This document shows, piece after piece, positions 5,646-14,600 of a DNA stretch of 17,881 nucleotides. The stretch spans positions 1-17,881 of the forward strand of contig JAKQEQ010000178.1 in NCBI GenBank assembly GCA_029556545.1, written 5' to 3'. The DNA comes from Candidatus Hydrogenedentota bacterium (lineage in GTDB: Bacteria; Hydrogenedentota; Hydrogenedentia; Hydrogenedentales; JAGMZX01). A program made the position numbers and the translations under genes. The notes under the pieces are model-generated. The model did not search any database. It had not been told where the DNA came from and saw only the letters and a list, made by a program, of their open reading frames with translations. Positions within the stretch are counted from its first letter, which is position 1; the number at the start of each line of letters is the position of its first letter.

Positions 5646-8317
5646 TGGGTGGCACTTCGGCGTCGTACCTCAAGGCGTCATTCAACGCTGGCGAGCTGTC
5701 CCCCCTGTTTGGTGGCCGCGTCGATCACGTCAAGTACGCCCACGGTCTGAAGCGGTCTCAAAACGCGATCCCCGTGGTGCATGGCGCCGTGACTCGGCGA
5801 CCAGGAACCGTGTTGGCAAAGGACAACGGCGCAGGCGTCGACGACTCCAGCGCTTGCCCCGTGCTCGTGCCGCACGACGTATCTGGCGACGAGGCGTGGA
5901 TCTACGTGATCGGCAAGAAGTCGGAGCGCGTGAAGGTCTTCCGCAATCGCGCGGAGGTGCCGGTTTGGTCTCTCAGCTATCCGTTCTACGAGGATGCCCG
6001 GCGAGCTGACGGAACGTCGAAGATCTCGCGCGCGCAGAAGGGCCGCGACCTCTACATGGCCGACGACGGGAGTTCCCCCGCCATCGTCCTGACGAACAAC
6101 GAGTCGACGGTCATTCAGTTCAACCTGTTCAACAACACCGGGCGCCCGCACGGCGTTCTTAGCGACTCCAATCCGACGCCATACGTCCAGAACTACGACA
6201 CCCCGCCGTTCCAGGCTTACGAGCCCGAGAAGAACGTCGTCATCGAGACGGCTGGAAGCGTCGAGATCGGGAGCCTTCCTCTCCTGAACGAACTCATCGC
6301 GCCCACCGGCACGTTCGCTGGCGCGCTGGGTCGGCGGATCGTGTTCAACCCCGACGATTTCGAAATGAAGGACGACGCCGGAAACTTCACATTCAAGGAG
6401 TGGGCGAAAGGGCTCGTCGTTGACCATGGCCAAATCGTGCGGCACCAGGGAAGATGGTACCAAGTGCTCGTCACGGTCAGCCCGTACAAAGCGGCGCTGA
6501 ACACCGAGCCTCTCCATGAGTACGGCGCCATCTACTCGCCCAAAACGGGTGTCGGATACAAGGCGCAGATGGGCTACATCGGGAACGGCCATTTTTCATG
6601 CCAGATCAACTCGAATCCATCGGCGGTCCCTGGTCGCCCTGGGTTTGAGTCGGTTTCCGTCTATTGGGACATGACCAACGCGCCGAAGTTCAAGACTTCG
6701 CGCTGGGCGTGGGCCGCGGTTGCTACCGGCAAGAATCCGGAGCCCGGCGCGGCCTATCCCGATAACCTGGCTCTTTGGCGCTCTCGCCTCGTCCTGTCGT
6801 GCGGCGGTAAACTGTTCTTCTCCGTCGCTGGAAAATTCCGCAGCTTCCGCCAGTACGACGGATCCGGACACATCACGGCCGACCAATGCGTATCCGTGGA
6901 GATCCCTTCCCGCCAGCTCGTGTCGACCGAATGGATGGTCTCGCAAGACTCACTCATCATCGGGTCGAAAGTTGGCGCTTTCGAGGTGCGCGAGGCGTCC
7001 GACGCCGTGTTCGGCCCCGGGAACGTGCGCATCGACCAGGTGACCACGTTCGGCTCGCACAACGTCGAGGCGGTCACGGTCGACAACCATATCCTCTACA
7101 TCGGTAAGGGCGGAAAGCGGCTGCATGCATTGGGGCGAACAAGCGAGGGATGGAGGTCCATCGACCTATCCGCCATCGCCGACCACATCGGAGCCAGCGG
7201 ATTCACGGAAATGGCCTGGCAGAACGAGCCATGGAAAGTCCTCTGGCTGACCACGGGCGCGGGCGACCTCGTTGGCTTGACCTGGAATGCCGACCAGGAT
7301 GTCTTCGGGTGGCATCCTCACCGAACCATCGACGGAGACAAGATTCGAGGCATAGCGTGCATACCGTCTCCATCCGGCCTGATTGATGACCTCTGGCTCT
7401 CGGCGCTCCGGTACAGTAGCGACGACGGCGCTGGCGTGCCGCAGTACCGGCGCACAATCGAATACCTTGCGGATGCTCACCAGGACGGCGGCGACCTGCG
7501 CGAGGCACGGTACAGCGATTCGCTGATCCACTTCGATGGATCCGTGATCGGCGACAACTACGGGCTGAACCTGACGGGCGGCACGCTCTGGGACGAGTCC
7601 GAGCTCCTGACACTGGAAAGCGTTGCCCTCCTGTTTGGCGTGGCGGGATCCGCGTTCACAGCCGACATGGTTGGCGACGTGGTTCGGCTGGTCGAGAGCG
7701 CCCCCGGCCCGATCCCTGGCCCCAAGGATAGCGGCGAGTATATCGACTTGCTCGTGGAATCCTTCGCGTCGGCTACCGAGATCGCAGTCCGGCCCCTGCG
7801 CGCGGTCCCGGAGCGATTCCGCGCCACACCCGCGCAATGCTGGCAGATCCGACGCACAGCGTTCGCGGTCGCACACCTGGATGGGCGGACGGTGGATGTG
7901 CTGGCCGACGGCTGCGCGCATCCGCAAGTCCAGGTGGTCGACGGGGTCGCGACGCTCCAGGAGCACGCATGCAAAGTCACAATCGGAATCCCCGCGTGGG
8001 AACTCCTGGAGACGATGCGGATCGAGCTTGGCGCGGAGACGTCCACCACGATCGGCAAGATCAAGCGAATCTCACATACGACGCTCCGGTTCCTGGAGTC
8101 TGTTGGGTGCTGGATCGGAAACGGGATAGCATCCAGGGAATTCACCTTCCGCAAGCCGTCCGACCGGATGAACGCTCCCGTGCCTGCTGTGACCGGCGAC
8201 GACCGGCGCGACTTCGTGACCGGCAACGGGCCGGACGGAACGATCGTGATCGAGAACCGCCAGCCGCTGCCCATGACGATCATCTCGATCGCTGCTGACC
8301 TGATTTCCGACACGTGA
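5645..8317 (+). CDS. Tail tubular protein B / tail nozzle, T7 gp12-like
   Basis: 890 residues (T7 gp12 has 794). It forms the hexameric nozzle at the tail tip, bound to the adaptor and contacting the fibres. The N-terminus is diagnostic: SFNAGELSPLFGGRVDHVKY (residues 11-30), then KRSQNAIPVVHGAVTRRPGT, as in nozzle proteins of many podoviruses. The middle has repeated beta-strand blocks expected of its propeller-like domain, such as NLALWRSRLVLSCGGKLFFS, DSLIIGSKVGAFEV and VEAVTVDNHILYIGKGGKRL. The C-terminal 250 residues are also beta-rich. No enzymatic motif is visible. A ribosome binding site AGAGGGA at 5632-5638 precedes the start by six bases, and the start overlaps the adaptor stop by one base. 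It is followed after ten bases by the first ejection-protein gene. Confidence 0.92.
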   Translation: MGGTSASYLKASFNAGELSPLFGGRVDHVKYAHGLKRSQNAIPVVHGAVTRRPGTVLAKDNGAGVDDSSACPVLVPHDVSGDEAWIYVIGKKSERVKVFRNRAEVPVWSLSYPFYEDARRADGTSKISRAQKGRDLYMADDGSSPAIVLTNNESTVIQFNLFNNTGRPHGVLSDSNPTPYVQNYDTPPFQAYEPEKNVVIETAGSVEIGSLPLLNELIAPTGTFAGALGRRIVFNPDDFEMKDDAGNFTFKEWAKGLVVDHGQIVRHQGRWYQVLVTVSPYKAALNTEPLHEYGAIYSPKTGVGYKAQMGYIGNGHFSCQINSNPSAVPGRPGFESVSVYWDMTNAPKFKTSRWAWAAVATGKNPEPGAAYPDNLALWRSRLVLSCGGKLFFSVAGKFRSFRQYDGSGHITADQCVSVEIPSRQLVSTEWMVSQDSLIIGSKVGAFEVREASDAVFGPGNVRIDQVTTFGSHNVEAVTVDNHILYIGKGGKRLHALGRTSEGWRSIDLSAIADHIGASGFTEMAWQNEPWKVLWLTTGAGDLVGLTWNADQDVFGWHPHRTIDGDKIRGIACIPSPSGLIDDLWLSALRYSSDDGAGVPQYRRTIEYLADAHQDGGDLREARYSDSLIHFDGSVIGDNYGLNLTGGTLWDESELLTLESVALLFGVAGSAFTADMVGDVVRLVESAPGPIPGPKDSGEYIDLLVESFASATEIAVRPLRAVPERFRATPAQCWQIRRTAFAVAHLDGRTVDVLADGCAHPQVQVVDGVATLQEHACKVTIGIPAWELLETMRIELGAETSTTIGKIKRISHTTLRFLESVGCWIGNGIASREFTFRKPSDRMNAPVPAVTGDDRRDFVTGNGPDGTIVIENRQPLPMTIISIAADLISDT

Positions 8318-8327
8318 GGTGCGATAG

Positions 8328-8777
8328 ATGGACCCTCTGACAATCCTGGCAGGAATCAAGCTCGGATCCTCGATCCTCTCGACCGTGGGCGGGCTCTCGC
8401 AGGGCTCCGAGGACGCGGCAGCGCAGCGCCTGGCGGCCGAACGTGCGCAAGCGAACGCCCGCGCAGCAATCCGCAAGGGAGAGTCCGACGTCGGGATGGT
8501 CCGGCGCCAGGGCGGGCGAGTGATGGGCGCCCAGCGGGCCGCGATCGCCCAATCTGGACTAGGTGCAGGCGGGACCAATGCCGCGCTGGTGGCCGAGTCT
8601 GCGCGCAACATGGAAGCGGACGTAGCCAACACGCGGATGGAAGCGGCGCTCCGGGCGGCGGATGCAGCCGACCAAGCGCGCCAGTTCAGACAGCAAGCGT
8701 CGAACACCAAAAAAGCCTCGTACATCGGCGCGGCATCGAACATCCTTTCCACCGCGTCCCGTTTTTACGGAGGCTGA
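8328..8777 (+). CDS. Internal virion (ejection) protein, T7 gp14-like
   Basis: 149 residues, shorter than T7 gp14 (196). In T7, gp14 sits at the base of the internal core, is ejected first and forms the pore in the outer membrane. Here the N-terminus is short and hydrophobic (LTILAGIKLGSSILSTVGGL), followed by a long Ala/Arg/Gln-rich helix with few aromatics. GGRVMGAQRAAIAQSGL and GAGGTNAALVAESARNMEAD lie in the middle, and the C-terminus again is moderately hydrophobic (IGAASNILSTASRFYGG). This arrangement is typical of gp14-like proteins. GAGGTG at 8316-8321 is the ribosome binding site. Position between nozzle and the large ejection proteins supports the call strongly. Outer-membrane action presumes a Gram-negative host, which the window does not prove. 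Confidence 0.85.
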   Translation: MDPLTILAGIKLGSSILSTVGGLSQGSEDAAAQRLAAERAQANARAAIRKGESDVGMVRRQGGRVMGAQRAAIAQSGLGAGGTNAALVAESARNMEADVANTRMEAALRAADAADQARQFRQQASNTKKASYIGAASNILSTASRFYGG

Positions 8778-8780
8778 CCG

Positions 8781-11684
8781 ATGCCCAAGATTCCGACCTA
8801 CGAGCAACATACGTCCACCCCGTCCGGAGAGCGCCGCGTCGCTGTTGGTCCGACCGACCAATCCGGCGCGATGCTGACCGGCCTTGCCAATGCCGTCACC
8901 GATGCGGCCAGCGTGGCGGGTGCCACGATCCAGCGCAAGCGCGATGCGCAGGCGGCGGCGCTGGACGCCTACGACCGCCAGCAGGATGCGCTGAGGCGCG
9001 TGGAGGCGAAGGAGTGGGCGGACAACGCGGCAACGGATGCCCTGCTACGCAAGCACGAGCGGATGGCCGAGATGAAGCGTCAAATCCCAGCCGGCGCCGA
9101 CTTCCTGGAAGAGTGGCGCAAGGAAGAGGCCGCGATCGACGCCGAGGTGAAGGGTTCTGCGCCGGCGGGAAATCCGTACTTCGGGAACGCCCTGGATTCG
9201 CAACTTTCGAACCAGCGCCAGTCCTTCCAGCTCGCGGCGCTCCAGTACCGCGAAGCGTCGCGCGCGGTCAAGACGGAATTCGACTTCGAGAAGAAGATCG
9301 ACACGAATCGGAAGATCCTTCAAAAGCTCCCGGCCCTTGATGCCGACGCCAAAGCCTTCGAGCTGGTCCGCGAGATGGAGGCGGACGCAGGGCTTGCTCT
9401 CCTTCCGCCGAACCAGGCCGAAGCGCTGGCCGAGAAGAAACGCCAAGACCTGGCCGAAACCGTCTTCGAGCAACATTTGCAGAATCCCGAGGATGCGCAA
9501 AATCTGCTCAACGCCATCGATGGCGCTGGCAGCATTCACTTTGTGCGCAAGGCTGGAACCAACCGCGCCAACGGCAAACCGATCTCCGGCGGGAAGTGGG
9601 ATTCAAAGCTCCGGGCGGCGGCGGAAAAGTACGACCTGGACCCGTCCATTCTGATCGCGACCATGATGCAGGAAAGCACGGGGGATGAACGTGCCGTCTC
9701 GCCAAAGGGCGCGCAAGGTCTACTTCAACTCATGCCAGGAACCGCCCGCGACCTCGGCGTGGACCCGTCCGACCCAGACCAGAACATCGACGGCGGCGCC
9801 CGCTACCTCGCGCAGCAGATCGAGCGTTTCGGATCGGTCGCGAAGGGCTTGGCGGCCTATAACGCTGGACCTGGAAATCTTTCGAGCGCGATCCGCAAGG
9901 CGGAAGCCGCAGGCCGCCCGAATGATTGGCGCGAGTTCCTTCCAAAGCCGAAAGAAACCGTTCCATACGTCGCCGAGATCATGAATCGCGCGGGAATCAA
10001 GGGCGACGGATCCGACCAGTACGAAGCGATCCAGGAAGAGGGAATCAAGATCCAGGCGCTGGAGTACGCCACCCCGGAGCAGATCGCCAAGTTCCGCAAC
10101 CAGGCGGAAAGCTACGTCGCGCAGGCGGCACGAGCCCGCACCCAGCAGAACCGCGACGAGCTGCACGCGCGGGAAGCGTCGACCAAGACCGCAGCGGCCA
10201 CCGGTGCGGAGATCAAAGATCCCGTCACCATCGACGACTACCTGGCCGCAGGTTACGACCCGCAGGCCGCAGTGGTGCGCATGGCGTTGCTTCGTCCGTA
10301 CCAGGAAATGGCGCCGTTCGTTCGCGAGATGGCGAACATGCCAAAGGCACAGCGTGACGCTGAAGTCGCCAAGCGCGACCCGGCCGGGACTGGAGCGGCG
10401 GGATACGACTTCGACGCCAAGAGCGATGCCTACAAGCTCGCGAAGGCCGCAAACGAGAGCATCGACAAGCAGATCGCGGCCGATCCAGCCGGGTACGCCG
10501 TTCGGCATAATCCGTCAGTGAAGCGCGCCAAGGAAACTCTGGATATCGTGCTCCAGACGCCAGGCGTTCCGGCTGTCAACATCCGGGCATCCGTCGACGC
10601 CTATGTCGCCGAGGTGTCTTCCTTCCAGACGGCGCAAGGCGTCGAAACCCCCGCGATCCTCCCGCAGAACGAGGCAGACGCGATCAAGTCCAGCTGGTAC
10701 GGCCAGGCGGACGGCCCGCTCCGTGCAGCCGAAACGATGTCTCAGCTCGCCACAGTCTACGGCCAGCACTACGGCGGCGTCTTGCGCCAGCTTGCGAAGG
10801 ACCTCCCATCTGAAGCGCTCTGGGTTGGCCAGCTCGCCAGCGATCCCGCGACACTTGGCGTCCGGCAACAGCTCGCCGCAGCGTCGAAGACGTGGCCCAC
10901 GCTGACGGATATCCCGGCGCGGAAGGGGATTGAAAACGCAGTGGACGCAGAGTTCGCGGTCTACCAGAATTCGCTCCGGTCCACAAGCGCCGACGGCGGC
11001 GCCAGGGCGTGGGCGCAGCTCCGAGACGGCGCAGTCAAGCTGGCGGCTCTCAAAGCTGCGCAGTCCGGAGCGACGCCCGAGGTGGCCGCGCGCCATGCTT
11101 TCGCGGAGTTGGTGGGAAATCATGTGGAGTTCTTCAAGGCGGATCGCGCGATCTCCGCATTCGGTGGCGAGGCAGTCTACAACAGCGACGTAATCCGCGT
11201 TCCGAAGACGTGGCGCGGAAAGGCTCTCAATCAGGAGCCCGAAGACGTCGTGGACGGCGCCAAAAAATGGCTGCGCCAAGTCCTGCCGGCAATGGAGTTC
11301 CAAGCAGACCGGTCCCAAGCCGTTTTCCGCGCCGACATCAAGGAACGGGGCGGGTGGGTGACCTCTCCCGAAGATGATGGCCTCGTGCTCATGCTTGGAT
11401 CCGCGCCGGTACGGACCAAGGACGGAAAGCTGGTCAAGATCTCGTGGGCCGAGGCGGCGGATCTCGCGGAGATGCCGGAGGAGGACGGCCCCGGCTTCGT
11501 GTCGCGAGCTTTGGAAGCTGCGTCCAATTGGTTCATCGCGCCGCCGACGCCAGACGCGAAGCCCGTGCCAGAGCCGATCCCGCGGCAGCGCAATCAGACC
11601 GGGCGAATCCCGGAAGGTATAGATTTGAGGAAGCCAATGCAGCCGCTTCCAGGAGCGCCGCGAGACCGCCAGTTCAGGAGATAG
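8781..11684 (+). CDS. Ejection protein with lytic transglycosylase (SLT) domain
   Basis: 967 residues in the gp15 position. Residues 31-240 are charged, helical and coiled-coil-like. Residues about 272-405 form a soluble lytic transglycosylase domain (SLT, PF01464 type): catalytic Glu298 in MMQESTG, GLLQLMPGTA at 313-322, NIDGGARYL at 335-343 and AYNAGPG at 359-365. These are the family's core motifs and look intact. Residues 405-967 are mostly helical, with a Pro/Arg-rich end. The enzyme would cut glycan strands locally so DNA can cross the cell wall. In T7 the transglycosylase is at the N-terminus of gp16 and gp15 has none, so here the enzyme sits in the middle of the preceding protein. The ribosome binding site CGGAGG lies eight bases before the ATG; the gene starts three bases after the gp14-like stop. 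Confidence 0.9.
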   Translation: MPKIPTYEQHTSTPSGERRVAVGPTDQSGAMLTGLANAVTDAASVAGATIQRKRDAQAAALDAYDRQQDALRRVEAKEWADNAATDALLRKHERMAEMKRQIPAGADFLEEWRKEEAAIDAEVKGSAPAGNPYFGNALDSQLSNQRQSFQLAALQYREASRAVKTEFDFEKKIDTNRKILQKLPALDADAKAFELVREMEADAGLALLPPNQAEALAEKKRQDLAETVFEQHLQNPEDAQNLLNAIDGAGSIHFVRKAGTNRANGKPISGGKWDSKLRAAAEKYDLDPSILIATMMQESTGDERAVSPKGAQGLLQLMPGTARDLGVDPSDPDQNIDGGARYLAQQIERFGSVAKGLAAYNAGPGNLSSAIRKAEAAGRPNDWREFLPKPKETVPYVAEIMNRAGIKGDGSDQYEAIQEEGIKIQALEYATPEQIAKFRNQAESYVAQAARARTQQNRDELHAREASTKTAAATGAEIKDPVTIDDYLAAGYDPQAAVVRMALLRPYQEMAPFVREMANMPKAQRDAEVAKRDPAGTGAAGYDFDAKSDAYKLAKAANESIDKQIAADPAGYAVRHNPSVKRAKETLDIVLQTPGVPAVNIRASVDAYVAEVSSFQTAQGVETPAILPQNEADAIKSSWYGQADGPLRAAETMSQLATVYGQHYGGVLRQLAKDLPSEALWVGQLASDPATLGVRQQLAAASKTWPTLTDIPARKGIENAVDAEFAVYQNSLRSTSADGGARAWAQLRDGAVKLAALKAAQSGATPEVAARHAFAELVGNHVEFFKADRAISAFGGEAVYNSDVIRVPKTWRGKALNQEPEDVVDGAKKWLRQVLPAMEFQADRSQAVFRADIKERGGWVTSPEDDGLVLMLGSAPVRTKDGKLVKISWAEAADLAEMPEEDGPGFVSRALEAASNWFIAPPTPDAKPVPEPIPRQRNQTGRIPEGIDLRKPMQPLPGAPRDRQFRR

Positions 11685-11685
11685 G

Positions 11686-14600
11686 ATGCAAACCTTCGTC
11701 GACGCCTCAAGCTACGATTCGCCCGATCCCCAGCGCCTTCCTGCGGGATTCGGGCGCGGCCTTGTTGCGTCGTTCGAAGAGACCGCGATCTCGGGCCCGG
11801 TGTTCGGCGGCTACTTGCTCAACGAGGTGCGCAAGGCTGGCAAAACCGGGCGCCTGCTCTCCCAGGAAGAGGCGAAGGCGTACATCGCCGCCGAGGGCTT
11901 CGCGGACATTGACGTTCCGGAAACCGGGCTGACCGACGCTCAAGCGGAAATGCTCGTCACCTTGCGCCGCGACCGGCAGGAAGGCGAAGACGTGATCTCC
12001 CGCGCGTCCGGCGTCGCAAACTTCGTCGGCGGCGTCGGAGGCGGATTTGCTGATCCGGCGATGGGCCTCCTGAACTTCGTCCCGATCGTTGGCGCTTCCC
12101 GGGAGGCCGCGATCATCGCCCGCGCATCTGCACGTTCTGGAGCGCTTGGCCGTCTCGGCGCGCGCGCGGCTGTTGGTGCCGTTGAAGGCGCAGTGGGCGG
12201 TGTGATGTCCGCGCCGTTGACTGGCCTCGTCAAAGAGGGCTTTGGCGACGACTATACCATGGCGGACACGCTGGCCGAAATCGGCACGAGCGCGATTTTT
12301 GGTGGTGCGATCCAGGGCGGAACCGGAGCGCTTGCAGATGCCGCCGCCAAGCTGGCAGACCGATCTTCTCGCGGATGGATCAAGAAGCATTTCGGTACCG
12401 AATCGCTGGAGTGGAAGAAGATCGAAGATCAGGACAAGGCGCTCCGCGAAGCATTTGCACCCGAGAAGGCGGCAGAGATCGACGATGAGGTAGTGCGAGC
12501 TGCCGATGACGCCGAGGCCGTGGTGCGGCTCGAGGAACCTGCAGCGACGCCGGAGCGCGTTTCCCAGGCTGTCCGCGATGCGTTAGGGGATCGCCCGATC
12601 CTTCGCGCTGCCGACGAGGGCGCGGATCCGTTCTCGGTCTCCGTGGCCCGTGCGATCCAGGCTTCCCAGGAAGCCGTCGCCGCCGATCCAGCCGGGATCA
12701 TGCCGCTGGTGAAGGTGTTCGACGCCATCGCCAAGGATCGCCAGAAGGGTCTTTCCGTCGCCGAGAGCATCGAATCCGGCGCGCTGTCGAAGATGGGGCC
12801 GACCCAGGTTGAAGCCGCTCGCGTGGCGATGGAGATTCATGACCAGCCGGAGCGGATGCAGCGTTTTGTCTCGTCGTTCGTGGAGGCGCGCAAGAACTGG
12901 AACAGCAAGATCGCGTTTGAAGAGGCGATCGCGAAGGTGTCCACGCTGGACGGCCCGGCCGAGAAGTTCCGCGCGGCGCCCGAAGCGACCCGCCAGAACG
13001 CCGAGGCGGTCGCTTCGTTCCAGGAAGAGGCAGGGACCAGAATCAACCCCGAGCGCGTGATCGACGCCGATGTCAGAGCGGAAGGCGGCGGCGCTCCGGA
13101 GGTCGCCAAGGAGATCCAGAAGGCAGGAGACCCGGAATACCGCTACGACGCCCGCGACCTCAAGGATGCGTCCGAGAAGGCGCGCAAGGCGGAGGCCGAG
13201 CCGGTCCGCGACGACTACGACGCCATGGCCGACGAGCAGGAAGAGGTCCTGCGCAAGCTCCTGGAGGAAAGCGGGGTAGAAGCGAAGTTCGCCGAGGGGA
13301 AAGAGCTGCCCGAATCCATCGACATCGACGGCGTACAGCGCAGCACGAAGGATTCCACGGGGCGCAGGCTTGGGCGGACAGAGGAGGAGGTCCGCAACTT
13401 CTGGAATTGGTTCGGTGACTCGAAGGTGGTGGATGAGGCGGGGAATCCGCTGGTAGTTTACCATGGGAGCCCCACGCCGGAGGGTATTACGGAATTCTCC
13501 CCGGGCGGCAAGCAGGGTTCTCGACTGAGCGGGGACGCTTACGGCGTGGCCAGTTACTTCACGTCCTCCCCAGGTGAGGCCTCAATCTATGCTCGGGATG
13601 ATGGGGCGGTTTTCCCGGTATATGTCCGGGGCGAGATACTAGACGTTGACTCCAAACTTTCCGAAGTGCAGTCGGACAGAGTTTCACAGCTTGCAAGCGA
13701 GGTGATGCTGCCCTCTGACAAAGCTAGATTCGCAATTGGTCGAGAGGTTCGGAGTTTTGACGACGTCCGAGACGCTCGTGACTTCTTTGACGCCCAGCGT
13801 AAGAACTGGGAGGCTTTTGGCGACGGCATGGATCGGGCCAAACCAGAGGCTCGCGCGGATGGTGGGGAATACCAAGTCGAGTTCACAAATTTCGACGCGG
13901 ATGTGAGGATCGAAACCGGCGAAGACGCGTTCACCCTGTTCAAAGCAATCGGCTTTGACAATATCGCCGCAGCGGGCTTTGACGGGTTGATGTTCGCTCG
14001 GGACGGCGGGGCGAAATGGGTCGTTATGCAGCGCCCGGAGACAAACGTCAAATCCGCCATCGGCAATCGCGGCACATTCGACCCAACGAACCCCGACATC
14101 CGCATGGCCGAGGGCGCGACGGAATCTGATCTCCGCATCCAGGACGCCGCCGCCGCAATCGAAGAGCGATTCGGCGCCGGAACGATCGAGACGGCGCGCA
14201 AGGCCGGATTCGAGATCGTTGCCGCCAAGGATCTCCCTGAACAGGCTCAGCGCGCCAACGTGGTGGGCGTGACCGTCGGGAAGAAGTCCTACCTCGCCGC
14301 CGACCGCATGAACCGCCAGGACGCCGCAGCGTACTTCCTGCATGAGTACGGCGTCCACGTCGGCATGGAAGGCATGCTGGGCGCCAAGGGCTTCGCGGAC
14401 ATCCAAGCGAAGGTCGGCGACCTGCTTTCGCGCGACCCGGATCTACAAGCCGTTGTCATGTCACTGGTTCCGACGACGACAAAATCCGCCCACATCGCCG
14501 AAGAACGCCTGGCCTACCTCGTGCAGCACATGGAAGGCGTCCTGTCTGGGCGTGAGGACTGGCCCAAGGGGGCCGCGTGGCTGCGCGTGGCCGATCCCGA

